Shown: positions 41,797-51,467, numbered from the stretch's first letter. The stretch is 54,132 nucleotides of DNA from Acidobacteriota bacterium (GCA_027592785.1 JAQCLD010000016.1:1-54132), one strand, 5' to 3'. Numbers and translations: made by a program. The notes: generated from the letters alone by a model not told the origin.

Positions 41797-43691
41797 ACCG
41801 CGCGCGGCCCGCTCCGATTCCCCCATCGTCAGTCCCCATGGCCGCACAACTCCTCGCCGCGGCGTGGATTGCGTTTCAGGGCTACATCCTCTTCTACCCC
41901 GCTCCGCCGATGGTTCAGCGTCCGGCGCACTTGATCTTCGCCATGTTGCTCGTGCTGTTGTGCCGGCCTCTGGAGTGCCGCTGGGGAGCGGCAGCGGGGC
42001 GGGCCATCGACGCCGTTCTGATTCTCGCAACCCTGGCTTCGGGAGTCTACTACATGGCGGCGTCGACGCGTCTAACGGAGCGGATGGAAGGGGTGGACCC
42101 CGTGCTGGGCTACGACGCCGTGTTCGGAGCTCTTACCGTGGCCGTCCTTCTCGAATGCGTCCGGCGGACGGTGGGATGGTCGCTGCTCGGGGTGATCCTC
42201 CTATTCCTAGCATACGGCGTGGGCGGCGGATGGGCTCCGGGATGGCTGGCCCACTCGGGTTTCGAGATCGAGCCGCTGATCGAGCTCTTGGCCATGTCGC
42301 AGAACGGCTTCTTGGGAATTACGACCGAGACGTCGCTCCAGTTCGTGTTCTATTTCGTCATGTTCGGCGCGGTGTACTCCGCGGTGGGCGGAGGACAACT
42401 GTTTATCGACATCGGGCTACGGATCAGCGGCTCCATGCACGGAGGCGCGGCGAAAGCAGCGACCATCTCCAGCAGTTTGATGGGCAGCATCAGCGGCAGC
42501 GCCGTGGCCAACGTCGCCACGACGGGAGTGTTTACGATTCCGCTGATGCGACGCGCCGGATATTCGGCGGAATCCGCGGCCGCAATCGAAGCGATCGCGT
42601 CGACCGGAGGACAGTTGATGCCGCCGATCATGGGCGTCGCGGCGTTCGTGGCGGCGGAGATGTTGCAGGTCGAGTATGCGCGCATCGCGGTGGCTGGACT
42701 GATACCGGCGGCGGCCTTCTATTTGGCGCTGTTGCTGATCGTCGACTTGCTGGCCCGCAAGACCGGTCAGGGGACGTTGCCGCCGGAGGAGGCGGCGGCG
42801 AGTCGCGTCGTGCCGTTGCTGAGTCGTGCGCATCTATTGATTCCGCCGGTGGTCCTGGTGGCGGCGCTGGCGGCGGCGTACTCGGCGACGATGGCCGCCG
42901 TCTACGGCAGCTTGGCTTGCGTAGCGGTATCGGCGGTTTGGCCCAAGCAGCGCCTGACGTTCTCCGAGTGGCGCGATTGTCTGAGTGGCGGAGCGCGCCA
43001 AGCGGCGGAGGTAGCCGCGCCGATCGCAGCGATCGGCATCATCATCGCCGTGGCCATCCAGTCCAACTTGGCCCTGAAGTTTTCATCCCAAATCGTAGCA
43101 GCGGGAGGCAGTTCGCTCTACGGCGCCATGCTCCTAATCGTGGTGGGCTGCATCGTGATGGGCATGGGGCTTCCGACGGTCGCGGCCTACATCATCGGCG
43201 CCATCCTCTTCGCTCCGGCGTTGCAGAAGCTGGGGATCGGCGAGCTCTCGGCTCACTTTTTCGTGATGTACTACTGCGTGCTGTCGATGGTGACGCCGCC
43301 GGTCGCCCTTGCCTCGTTCACTGCCGCGGGGATCGCGAACGCTCACCCGCTGCGGACGAGCATGGAGGCGTTGCGCCTGAGCTTCGTTTGCTTCTTGATA
43401 CCGTTTGCGTTCGCGGTCGATCCCCATCTTCTGGGCGAAGGATCGTTGGATATGGTCGCCCTCGCGGTGATCTCGTTGTGCCTGGCGACGGCGCTGTGGG
43501 CGATCGCGCTGGCGGGCTATCTGCGCGGCCCAGTGCCGGTCTGGTTGCGTGGGCTGGCGGGCTTGTGTTCCGTCGCCCTGATACTTGCCCCCTCGGGCAC
43601 GCCCGCATGGATGGCGGCGCTCGGATGCGCGCTCGCCGCGCTGTTCGTCGTGGCCTGGGCGTCTGGCAAGACTCGGGTACAGACCGGCTGA
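41784..43691 (+). CDS. Fused TRAP transporter permease (DctQ-DctM type)
   Basis: The chosen ATG at 41784 gives 635 residues; the frame is open further upstream but overlaps the TAXI gene out of frame. The protein has about 16-18 membrane spans. The N-terminal part is DctQ-like; the rest is DctM-like with MFGAVYSAVGGGQLFIDIGL, GSISGSAVANVATTGVFTIP, EAIASTGGQLMPPIMGVAAF and MGMGLPTVAAYIIGAI. It uses an ion gradient to import organic acids. The AGGGAA ribosome site is inside the end of the TAXI gene. Confidence 0.93.
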   Translation: MVSVDRARPAPIPPSSVPMAAQLLAAAWIAFQGYILFYPAPPMVQRPAHLIFAMLLVLLCRPLECRWGAAAGRAIDAVLILATLASGVYYMAASTRLTERMEGVDPVLGYDAVFGALTVAVLLECVRRTVGWSLLGVILLFLAYGVGGGWAPGWLAHSGFEIEPLIELLAMSQNGFLGITTETSLQFVFYFVMFGAVYSAVGGGQLFIDIGLRISGSMHGGAAKAATISSSLMGSISGSAVANVATTGVFTIPLMRRAGYSAESAAAIEAIASTGGQLMPPIMGVAAFVAAEMLQVEYARIAVAGLIPAAAFYLALLLIVDLLARKTGQGTLPPEEAAASRVVPLLSRAHLLIPPVVLVAALAAAYSATMAAVYGSLACVAVSAVWPKQRLTFSEWRDCLSGGARQAAEVAAPIAAIGIIIAVAIQSNLALKFSSQIVAAGGSSLYGAMLLIVVGCIVMGMGLPTVAAYIIGAILFAPALQKLGIGELSAHFFVMYYCVLSMVTPPVALASFTAAGIANAHPLRTSMEALRLSFVCFLIPFAFAVDPHLLGEGSLDMVALAVISLCLATALWAIALAGYLRGPVPVWLRGLAGLCSVALILAPSGTPAWMAALGCALAALFVVAWASGKTRVQTG

Positions 43692-43723
43692 GGCGCCGGC
43701 TCGTACGGCCGGCATGGCCTCGA

Positions 43724-44683
43724 TCAAAGCGTCGATTCTATCTCGCGAAGGATTTGGGCGGACCTGCGCGCGACGGTCTCGCCGTCGGGCTCGAACTGGA
43801 AGACTTCGAGGGAAATCCAGCCATCGTAGCCGACTTCTTTCAGCGCCCTCAGCGGGACGGCGAAGTCGTAGCTCCCCGTACCGGGGCCGCGGCCGTCCAT
43901 TTCGTTGATGTGGACGTGCTTGATGGCCGAGATGTATTTCTCGATGAGCTGATCGTGAGGCATGCGTTCGGCGACTGCATTGTGCGTGTCGAACATCGTC
44001 TGGACGGCGGAGTTGCCGATCTGTCTGACGACTTCCATGGTGTCGTCCATCGACGTCAACACGTCGCACAGATGCGGCGCGAGGGTTTCGATCATGATCG
44101 TCACGTCTTGGGACCGTGCATGAGGAGCAGCCGACGCGAGTCCGTCCGTGAGACGCTTCACGGCGTCGTCCACGCTCGATCCTTCGACGGCGGAGCGCTG
44201 CTTGCCCGAGCCGAGGATCATCAGGCGATCGCCTTCGAGATCGGCGCATAGGTCGATCAGCTTTCTGAAGTACTCCCAACTGCGCGTGCGGACGGCGTCG
44301 TCCGGCGTCGTGATGTGAAGCTGTCCGGCCGGGGCCGTCAGGAGACTGTGCAGGCCCACGCAGCGGATTCCTTCGGCGCCCATGGCGGCGCGGCAAGCCG
44401 CGCGGACTTCGGCGGAGACGGCTGCGGGATCGTCCGAGAGCGTCCAGGGCGCAATCTCGAGACCGGTGTATCCGGTCTCGCGCGCCAAGCGGCAACCCTC
44501 GTCGAACGGCGAGCCTTGAAACGTCTCGTTGCAGACGGCGAGCCGGAAGGGATCTTCGTTGGAGGCCGGCGCCGGGGAGGGGACGCTCCGCGAGCAAGCG
44601 GCCCCGGCGAGGACGCCGAGAAGAGACCGCCGCGTCAGGCCCGCGGCCGTGGCGGCCGGCTGTCCGGATCGATCGAGCATCAC
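43724..44683 (-). CDS. Sugar phosphate isomerase/epimerase-like TIM barrel, exported
   Basis: The 319-residue product has a Tat/lipoprotein-like leader (LTRRSLLGVLAGAACSRS). The xylose-isomerase-like TIM barrel follows: RETGYTGLEIAPWTLSDD, VGLHSLLTAPAGQLHITTPD, TIMIETLAPHLCDVLTS, FDTHNAV, KHVHINEMDGRGPG, GYDGWISLEVFQ. The metal ligands Glu, Asp, His and Glu are present. It could interconvert keto and aldo sugars or sugar acids outside the cytoplasm. The start may be GTG 44683 or ATG 44680; either overlaps the amidohydrolase stop. Confidence 0.9.
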   Translation of the reverse strand: MMLDRSGQPAATAAGLTRRSLLGVLAGAACSRSVPSPAPASNEDPFRLAVCNETFQGSPFDEGCRLARETGYTGLEIAPWTLSDDPAAVSAEVRAACRAAMGAEGIRCVGLHSLLTAPAGQLHITTPDDAVRTRSWEYFRKLIDLCADLEGDRLMILGSGKQRSAVEGSSVDDAVKRLTDGLASAAPHARSQDVTIMIETLAPHLCDVLTSMDDTMEVVRQIGNSAVQTMFDTHNAVAERMPHDQLIEKYISAIKHVHINEMDGRGPGTGSYDFAVPLRALKEVGYDGWISLEVFQFEPDGETVARRSAQILREIESTL

Positions 44684-45753
44684 AGCTTGAAGAGTTGCCT
44701 CGCATTGCCGCCGAAGATTTTCGCTTCGTCGGCGGGCGGGAGGCCGAGGCTTTGGAGGTGACCGCCGATGGTTTTGGGGTCGACCCAGGGGTGGTCGCTC
44801 GAGTAGAGCATGCGGTCGACGCCCACGAAGTCGATACCGTATTGGATCGCCATCGGGATGGGAGAAACGGCGTCGAGATAGATGTGGCGCAGGTATTCGC
44901 TCGGCGCCCGTGTGATGTTTTCCGCTCCGCGCTTCAAGACCAGCGCTTGGTGATCGAGGCGGCCGACCAAGTAGGGCAGCGTGCCGCCGACGTGGGGACA
45001 GACGAGCTTCAGCTTCGGATATTGATCCAAGATACCCGCCATGATGATGCGCGCGAGGGCGATCGACGTATCGAACATGAGGCCGAGGCCGGCCATGAGG
45101 CTGCGCCCTTTTGTCTGCTCAAACGTGACTGGATGCGCAGGGTGCAGCAGGATGGGGATATCCATCCGCTCGGCTTCAGCGAACAGCTCGCGAAACTCGT
45201 CCTCGTCGGGAAACTTTTCGGCGAGATTCGAATAGAGCAGTATCCCTTTCATCCCGAGCCGGTTGACACATCGATCCAGCTCTTTCAGGGATTCGTTCAT
45301 GTTCTGCAGCGGAAGTACGATGAGGCCAGCGAAGCGCTTGGGATGCTTCCGGCCGAGGTCTCCAATCCAGTCGTTGCAGATGCGCGCCGCGGTCATCCCG
45401 TCCTTGCCAAATACATCGGGGCCTGGATCGTTGATGCTGATCAGAGTCAGATCGATGCCGGCCTCATCCATGTCGGCGAGCTTCGCGTCGACGTCCATGT
45501 GGCTCTTTCGCAGGCGCCGATGCCACTCGCCGGGAGGGCCAGTAACCACGTAGGTATCGCCGTCCTTCTGGTAGGCGTAAGGCGGCTCCTTCCGCTTCAT
45601 CATCATTTCCACCAGCTCGGGAACGAACAGGTGGCTCTGACAATCTACAGTGAAGTGTCCCGGCTTTTGGTATGTTTGCGCCGCCGCCTCCGATGCCAAG
45701 GCTGCCGCCGCCGCGCTGCCGTGGAAGAACTTCCTGCGTGTCGTATCGCCCAT
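44680..45753 (-). CDS. Amidohydrolase family 2 protein (ACMSD-like), Tat-exported
   Basis: The 357-residue protein has signal TRRKFFHGSAAAAALASEAA. Catalytic markers are DCQSHLF (His41), ILLHPAHPV, LKLVCPHVGGTLPYL and MLYSSDHPWVDP. The first metal motif is HxH in most relatives, but here the first His is replaced (CQSH), as in some ACMSD/lactone-hydrolase relatives. Typical reactions are decarboxylation or lactone hydrolysis. With a Gfo/Idh/MocA dehydrogenase next door, opening of a sugar lactone is a reasonable guess. It follows that gene by 13 bases. Confidence 0.88.
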   Translation of the reverse strand: MGDTTRRKFFHGSAAAAALASEAAAQTYQKPGHFTVDCQSHLFVPELVEMMMKRKEPPYAYQKDGDTYVVTGPPGEWHRRLRKSHMDVDAKLADMDEAGIDLTLISINDPGPDVFGKDGMTAARICNDWIGDLGRKHPKRFAGLIVLPLQNMNESLKELDRCVNRLGMKGILLYSNLAEKFPDEDEFRELFAEAERMDIPILLHPAHPVTFEQTKGRSLMAGLGLMFDTSIALARIIMAGILDQYPKLKLVCPHVGGTLPYLVGRLDHQALVLKRGAENITRAPSEYLRHIYLDAVSPIPMAIQYGIDFVGVDRMLYSSDHPWVDPKTIGGHLQSLGLPPADEAKIFGGNARQLFKL

Positions 45754-45766
45754 CGAAGTTCCTATT

Positions 45767-46813
45767 CTACATTCCGGAGGCGGCTATGACCGCCTCTTGC
45801 ACGATGAGGTCCTCACGCTGGGTAACGCCAAGCGGACGCTCGCCGCCAACGGCGCTCACGAACTCCGCGAGGTCATCAACGTAGCGCTCGTATTTGGGCA
45901 AGTCGACCCTGTGGGGACCTTTGGGATAGGGGCCGGACGCACCCGCCAGGTCGACTTCAAGAGTCGGGCTATCAATCGAGGAGAGGGTCATCGTCCCTTC
46001 TGTCCCATAGACGACGAACTCACGATAGCGTGCCGAGTTCGGCTGGATTGAGGTTCCCACGACGACTCCGACCGCGTCGGGGAATTCAAAAACCGCTACC
46101 GTCGTGTCCGCGAAGTTGTCGTCGTACTGACCGAACTTCTTGAGATACGGCGTAACGCGCTCTGGCCGTCCGAGGAGGCGAACCATCGGGTCGATCACAT
46201 GCGGGCCCAGCTCAAACATGTGGCCTCCGCGGAACTCGCCCCATTCCGGGCGTCGATCGACCGCCAGGGTCTTGTTCATTTCCGCGCGCACCATGTAGAC
46301 TTGGCCGAGCCAGCCGGATTGCACGGCTTCAAATATCCGCAAGAAGCCGGGATGATGCCGCCACATGTACCCAATTTGTACGACGAGTCCCTTTTTCGCG
46401 GCGACGTCTTGGATCGCGCGGAAGGATTCAACGTCGGTGGCGGGCGTCTTCTCGAGGTGGAGGTGCTTGTCGGCCTGAACGACGCGCAGCCCGAGACGAG
46501 CGTGATCGCGCACAGCGGTCTCGACGAAGACGGCTTCAATGGAAGCGTCGTCGAGAATCGACTGGACGGAAGTAAGCTTCACTCCCTTCCCCCGGTACTT
46601 GGCCTGTAGCTCGGGGTCGTCCTCCCACATCGCCGCGAGTTCGTAGTCTGGCGACGCCAGGACCTGGCTGATTTTCTCGGAGGCGTGCGAATGGCTAGCG
46701 CCGATGAACCCTACCTTCACAGCGCCGGTACGAGTCCGAGTTGCTGCGGCAAGAGGTGCGGCGGAAACCGCTGCTAAGAAGTGTCTACGTTGCATGGGGC
46801 GAGATTTCTCCAA
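45767..46813 (-). CDS. Gfo/Idh/MocA family oxidoreductase, HGH-type, Tat-exported
   Basis: The product of 348 residues (342 from ATG 46795) has signal MQRRHFLAAVSAAPLAAA and a loop VGFIGASHSHASEKI in place of a glycine-rich loop. The usual EKP is EKTP (HLHLEKTPATDVESF). The C-terminal domain has GGHMFELGPHVIDPMVRLLG, close to that of the oxidoreductase at 20897. It is a paralogue in a second sugar cluster. The changed EKP and loop may affect cofactor binding. It lies nine bases after the DUF6807 gene. Confidence 0.9.
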   Translation of the reverse strand: MEKSRPMQRRHFLAAVSAAPLAAATRTRTGAVKVGFIGASHSHASEKISQVLASPDYELAAMWEDDPELQAKYRGKGVKLTSVQSILDDASIEAVFVETAVRDHARLGLRVVQADKHLHLEKTPATDVESFRAIQDVAAKKGLVVQIGYMWRHHPGFLRIFEAVQSGWLGQVYMVRAEMNKTLAVDRRPEWGEFRGGHMFELGPHVIDPMVRLLGRPERVTPYLKKFGQYDDNFADTTVAVFEFPDAVGVVVGTSIQPNSARYREFVVYGTEGTMTLSSIDSPTLEVDLAGASGPYPKGPHRVDLPKYERYVDDLAEFVSAVGGERPLGVTQREDLIVQEAVIAASGM

Positions 46814-46822
46814 CTCAAACCA

Positions 46823-47785
46823 CTATTGGACGTAGTCGCGATAGAGTTCTTCGACGTTCACTTCGCCGGGAAAGCCTTCATGGATCACGACTCGATATCG
46901 GAACGTCAAGGACTCCCCTTCCGGGATCGTATGGCTGCCGTCGGCGCTCGGGTCGCCCGTAAAGCTTCTTGTGGCGAACGGATTTGCCGCGTTCAAACTA
47001 TAGCCGCGCGCGTGCCATGTAGTTGGATAGCGCAAGTTGCTGGGATGGTCGAAGATCGCAACGCCGACGGCCTTGCCACCGACTTCGGCGGAGTAGTTCG
47101 TCCATCTGCTGGCTTTGCCCCAGATGTTTTCGGAAGTCTCCAAGCCCTCCGCGTTTGCCGTAACACCGCCGTTGTCCTCGCGAAATGCGTCGGACAAACG
47201 GATTCCGAAGCCCCCGTCGTCGGTATCCCCGAACCGCAAGGCGACGCCCTCGTCCGCCCGGATCCGGATCGTGGCGTCGATGACTCGTAGATTGCGCGCT
47301 CCGGAGAACGTGAACGATTTCTCTATGGAACCGATGGTCCCGTCGGTCGGCGTCTGCATCGCCAGCTCCACCGACAGGGCGTCTCCGCTGACGGCAGGCT
47401 TTGCCTGCGGGACGAGAATGCTGGTGACCTCGCGGCCCTTCTCGCGCCAGAAGTCCTGACCGTTGATGTCTCCGTGGCCATACCAGATGCCTCGATGCCA
47501 AGCGTGATCGGCAGTTTCGCCGGCGCGTGGCTCGATCGGATAGCCGCGGGAGATCACCGTCCCCGATGCGGTGGTCAACGGATATAGGAACGGTTTGTCC
47601 CACTTCTCCTCGTAGTGAAAGGCTGTGAACGGCCGGCCGTCAACGGCTACCTCCACCCTCTCGTCGTGTGGGGTCAGCGTGACGCCGTCCGGGGGGGATG
47701 CCGCTTCTTCCTTCTGGAGGTCCGAGGCGCCGCCGCCGCAGCCGAGCATCAGCACGACGACGGTTATGGATAGAAACTTGCTCAT
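46823..47785 (-). CDS. DUF6807 (PmoA-like) lipoprotein
   Basis: The 320-residue protein has a lipobox MLGCGGG. Family blocks follow: YEEKWDKPFLYPLTTASGTV, HAWHRGIWYGHGDINGQDFW, FSGARNLRVIDATIRIRADE, GFGIRLSDAF, IFDHPSNLRYPTTWHARGYS. DUF6807 proteins are frequent next to Gfo/Idh/MocA and sulfatase genes in Planctomycetes and Acidobacteria; the function is unknown, though the His-rich HAWHRGIWYGHGD region could bind metal. A truncated copy is at 32963-33233. It follows the truncated TonB gene after a hairpin. Confidence 0.92.
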   Translation of the reverse strand: MSKFLSITVVVLMLGCGGGASDLQKEEAASPPDGVTLTPHDERVEVAVDGRPFTAFHYEEKWDKPFLYPLTTASGTVISRGYPIEPRAGETADHAWHRGIWYGHGDINGQDFWREKGREVTSILVPQAKPAVSGDALSVELAMQTPTDGTIGSIEKSFTFSGARNLRVIDATIRIRADEGVALRFGDTDDGGFGIRLSDAFREDNGGVTANAEGLETSENIWGKASRWTNYSAEVGGKAVGVAIFDHPSNLRYPTTWHARGYSLNAANPFATRSFTGDPSADGSHTIPEGESLTFRYRVVIHEGFPGEVNVEELYRDYVQ

Positions 47786-47811
47786 CCCTGTTTAGCTTAC
47801 CTTGGCGAACG

Positions 47812-47858
47812 GCGGCAGAGGTTTGGGCGTCTTGGTGGATCGCCCAATTCCCTGCCGC
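47812..47858 (-). terminator. Two-tier stem-loop between the TonB and DUF6807 genes
   Basis: GCGGCAG (47812-47818) pairs with CTGCCGC (47852-47858), and inside it TTGGGCG (47823-47829) pairs with CGCCCAA (47841-47847), leaving an 11-base loop. There is no T-run, so it is an incomplete intrinsic terminator or a processing/stability hairpin. It separates the receptor gene from the downstream operon. Confidence 0.5.
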
Positions 47859-47875
47859 GCTGGGGCGAGGTTCTT

Positions 47876-49747
47876 CTAGAACGTAAACCTCAGGTAGAGT
47901 TGAACGACGCGAGCGCCGCGTGTGCCGGTGATCCGTCCAAAATTGCTGTTGGTGATCGCCGTGACGGGATTCTGGTAGTTGGTGTGGTTGAAGGCGTTCA
48001 ACATATCGACGCGGAACTGAAGGTTGGAGCCTTCGGTCACCATCGTGTTCTTCGCCAACGACAGATCGATCGTGTTTAGGCCGGGTCCCCGGATCGCATT
48101 GCGGCCCAGGTTGCCGGGCCGTAGCACGACACGGCTGTCGGCGCCGATCGGCACCTGGCTGAAGGAGTCGCGGCTAAGGTAGACCAACGTGTCGCGGTAG
48201 TTGTCGAGGACGGGATTGCCGGCGCGGGCGAGATCCACTCTCGCTTGGCCCAAGCCTCCGTTGTTCTGAAACACAGTAAACGGGCTTCCTGTCTCAGCCG
48301 TCAAAATGCCGGAGACGGCCCAGCCGCCAAGAACTCGCTTCGCGAGCCCGTTCGCAGAGTCAACCGCACGAAGGAAGGGCAACTCATACGTAAAGTCCGC
48401 GATGAACCGATGGGTGATGTCGAACGGGGCCGGCCCTCGGTCGGCCCGAATATTGAAGAAGTCTTGCGGTACCGCGGAGAGCAGCAGATTGGAGTCGCTA
48501 TAGGAAATGACCTTGGCCCATGTGTGATTGAAGCCAACCGCGAGGCCGTTCGACATGCGCTTCCGGGCGGTAGTCTGCCAGGATGCATACGTGGACGCGT
48601 CCGAGGTGTCGTAGTACCGGAACGTGCCGAAGTCGCTGAAGGGGCGAACTCCGGTTATGCGATCCGGTTGGTTGACGTCGCGAACGACGTTGAGTTTGAG
48701 ACCGCGATTGCCCACGAAGCCGGTCTCGAACACCCACGTGTCGCCCAACTGACGTTGGATCTGAAGATTCCATTGCAGGGAGTACGGCGACGGGAAATTC
48801 GTGTTGATGGTCGTCCCGCTGACAACTCCGCCGGGCTTGTCGACGAACGGAAGGACGGCGGCGTTGGTTACCGGGTAGCGAAGGGAGTCGCCGAATTCGC
48901 CGCTCAACACATCGGCTTGCGAGAGTCTCACTCGGTTGGGCTGCGTTAGGCTATTGCGGACGAGCTCAACCGGACCGCCGAATAGCGGGTGGGGGTTGTG
49001 GAAGGCGCCGAATCCGCCTCGGAGCACGGTCTTTTGGTTCTCACCGAGCGAGTACGCGAAACCTATGCGGGGCGAGAAGTTATTGAAGTCGCCGTCATAT
49101 ACCGATTCGGGATCGATGAAGTTGCCAAGCCCGAAAGGACCGTCGCGGTTGAACATGCGACCATCCCGCTCGGTGGGTACTGCGAAATAGTCCCATCGAA
49201 GACCGATGTTCACGACTAGGTTGCGCGAGACCTTGATGTCGTCCTGGACAAAGAAGCCGAGATCGACAGAGCGCATCTGGAACTCGTCAATCCCGAACGT
49301 CACCTGAAGAGAGTTCGGGAGGTTGTTGAAGAAGTCTTCCGTGTTCGCATAGCTGACTTCAGGCAGCTCGACATTGTCTCGCCCAGTGACGCGCTGGAGG
49401 AAGTTGCCGCCAAACTTGATCGAATGCTTGCCGCGACTGGTGGCGATGATCTGCTCGAACGATTTCGTTGATCCGCCCTTGAATAGGCTCTCGCCGCAGG
49501 TGTTGCCGAATGGCAGCCCTCTTATGCAAGCGGCCCCGGTCGAGAACGCGCCGTCCAGTCTCAGTACGTCGTTGAGGTTGTATCCGATGCGGGACTCTGA
49601 CGACCATCCTGCGCGGAAATGCGTAATCGTCATCGAACCGGCTTCGGTCAACCCGTTGAAGGTCCGGTTGTTGACCTCGGCAAACCGAGGGTTGAGGCGG
49701 AAGGGCCTGCCTCGGGTATACCGGAAGTTCGCAACGGTATCAGGCAA
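47876..49747 (-). pseudogene. TonB-dependent receptor lacking its N-terminal third
   Basis: 623 residues of barrel remain, from VANFRYTRGRPFRLNPRFAE to QLYLRFTF with the terminal Phe. The beginning aligns with about residue 385 of the full receptor at 27527 (LTVRYTRGRPFQRSPR). The signal peptide, carboxypeptidase-regulatory domain and plug are all missing, so the protein cannot reach or work in the outer membrane. The homology ends abruptly at about 49740. This indicates a deletion or rearrangement, not slow decay, because the remaining frame is open. Confidence 0.88.
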
Positions 49748-50563
49748 AGCGTGAAGTCGACAATGCCCGGTCTGCGCAGGGACCCAGAGGCTTGAGCATA
49801 GATCTGCCGACCAACCTCGGGATCAGCCCGCGTCTGTATCGAACTGCCATCGGCTTTGAAGAGGATACCTATCGTTTGGACGTCATGGAACTGGGTAGTC
49901 CATCTCCGATCGGACGATTTCCCGGAGTAGGCGAACTAGGTATTCCGTCGTTGACCAGAGTAGTCGGAGATGAGGCGCTGATCTACGTCCAGGATAAACT
50001 CGATCCGAATACCTTGATGTACCGAAGGTCCGTCCAGCTTGCGCCCCACTGGCGCTCGCTGACGGAGTGGTACGACGCTCCCAGTTCCCCAGGCTTGCGG
50101 GAGTCGAGGCGGTATGAGGGCAGCTTTCGCGGGAGTAGGGGTAGGAATGCCGCTCCGGGCCGCAGATCGGCCCGGTAGCTCCGGAGACCCTCCCCTTCCG
50201 CACTGCTTCCAACAGTGCTCGGTGCGGGCGGCCAATGACCGAGACGCCGCAATCGCGTCTCAAGTCTGCCCCACTCTAAGAATTTCCCCAAAAGCCGACT
50301 CGTAGGGAGCTATGGAAGGCCAGGATGGATTAGGAGTTCCGACTATGAAATGACCCATTCCGGCACCATGAGAGCGACGAAACGCCCCGCTTCCAGGGGT
50401 TATTGCCTGCGGGGGTATAGGAAATGGCTCGCATGGGTAGTCCGGCACGAAACTCAGTGGTTGCGAATCACACCTAGGCTCGGGCTCGCAGCACGCGGTT
50501 GCTTGGCGATCTTCTATCATGTCGTTTCGCGCGCGGACTTGCCGTGGCTCGACGAGGTGCACG
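49748..50563. other. Gap of about 0.8 kb, no recognised gene
   Basis: The missing N-terminal part of the TonB gene is not here. One frame on the plus strand, 49792-50178 (128 residues, starting MSIDLPTNLGISPRLYRTAI), has protein-like composition up to about residue 95 and then becomes basic and repetitive; I know no relative and no ribosome site stands out. The opposite strand has frames of similar size, so neither is convincing. The junction at 49740-49790 looks like the scar of the rearrangement that truncated the receptor. The promoter of the acid-sugar operon should be in the last 200 bases. Confidence 0.5.
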
Positions 50564-51454
50564 ATGGAGAAGCTAGGATTTTTGGGGCTGGGCATCATGG
50601 GGACCCCTATGAGCCGCAATCTACTGCGCGCGGGATTCGATCTCACCGTCTTCGATGTGGACGCCGCCAAAGTCTCTGCATTGGTCAGCGAAGGCGCTAA
50701 GGCGGCGGCCGATCCAGCAGCGATGGCGCGGCAAGTCGACGTCCTGATCGCCTGCCTGCCCAACGCGGACATTGTCGATCAAGTCGTCAGCGGCGACGAG
50801 GGCATCCTCGACGGTTGCCAGGCGGGACAGGTCTTCATCGACATGACGACCAATTACCCGGAAGCGTCGATCGCAACATCCGAGAAACTGGCGGGCAAAG
50901 GTGTGCAGATGCTCGATGCACCCGTCAGCGGCGGCAACGCGGGCGCTGAACAAGGCACGTTGTCGATCATGTGCGGCGGACCGCTCGACGCCTATGAACG
51001 TTGCCTGCCGGTGTTCGAGGCGATGGGCAAACGCATCACGCTGATGGGCGAGCAAGTCGGCGCAGGCGGCTACGCCAAGCTGACTAATCAGATCATGGTC
51101 AGCATCCATCTCGCCAGCGTTGCCGAGGCCTTCGTATTCGCCAAGAAGGCCGGCCTCGATCTGCAAAAGCTTGTACCCGCATTGGAAGCCGGTTGGGCCA
51201 ACAGCATGGTGCTCAACGTCAAGGCGCCGAAAATCCTCAACAACGACTACTCGCCCGTGGGCACCGTGCGGGTCCAGCACAAAGATCTCAGCTACATTCT
51301 GCGGACGATGGAATCGTTGGACATGAAGCTGCCCCTTTGCCCGCAAATTCACGCCATGTACCAGCAGCTGATCGACGCCGGCGAGGACGGTCTCGACCAG
51401 ATGGCCCTGATCCAAATCTTTGAGCAACTGGGCGGCGTCCAGATGAACGACTGA
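50564..51454 (+). CDS. NAD-dependent beta-hydroxyacid dehydrogenase (LtnD/GarR-like)
   Basis: From ATG 50564 the product has 296 residues with the dinucleotide site LGFLGLGIMGTPMSRNLL at 4-21. The family signature DAPVSGGNAGAEQGTLSIM and the catalytic-lysine region GAGGYAKLTNQIMVSIHLAS follow. The family includes tartronate semialdehyde reductase, 3-hydroxyisobutyrate dehydrogenase and L-threonate dehydrogenase. With the acid-sugar kinase next in the operon, an LtnD-like oxidation of C2 of a four-carbon sugar acid is most likely. An ATG 15 codons upstream gives an unlikely extension. It starts the three-gene operon. Confidence 0.9.
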   Translation: MEKLGFLGLGIMGTPMSRNLLRAGFDLTVFDVDAAKVSALVSEGAKAAADPAAMARQVDVLIACLPNADIVDQVVSGDEGILDGCQAGQVFIDMTTNYPEASIATSEKLAGKGVQMLDAPVSGGNAGAEQGTLSIMCGGPLDAYERCLPVFEAMGKRITLMGEQVGAGGYAKLTNQIMVSIHLASVAEAFVFAKKAGLDLQKLVPALEAGWANSMVLNVKAPKILNNDYSPVGTVRVQHKDLSYILRTMESLDMKLPLCPQIHAMYQQLIDAGEDGLDQMALIQIFEQLGGVQMND

Positions 51455-51467
51455 CCTGCAGCGCCCC

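Noticed and set aside
40555..42030. Minus-strand frame of 491 residues
   Set aside because: It is antisense to the TAXI and TRAP genes, with no domain or ribosome site.
41864..44251. Plus-strand frame of 795 residues over the TRAP permease and isomerase
   Set aside because: It is Arg/Gly-rich, out of frame with a clear membrane transporter, and crosses into the antisense of another gene.
43134..44705. Minus-strand frame of 523 residues
   Set aside because: Arg/His-rich composition and overlap with the well-supported isomerase and permease genes show it is not coding.
50100..50180. Possible group II intron domain V
   Set aside because: GCGGTATGAGGG-like text resembles intron ends, but the conserved hairpin and a reverse transcriptase are missing.
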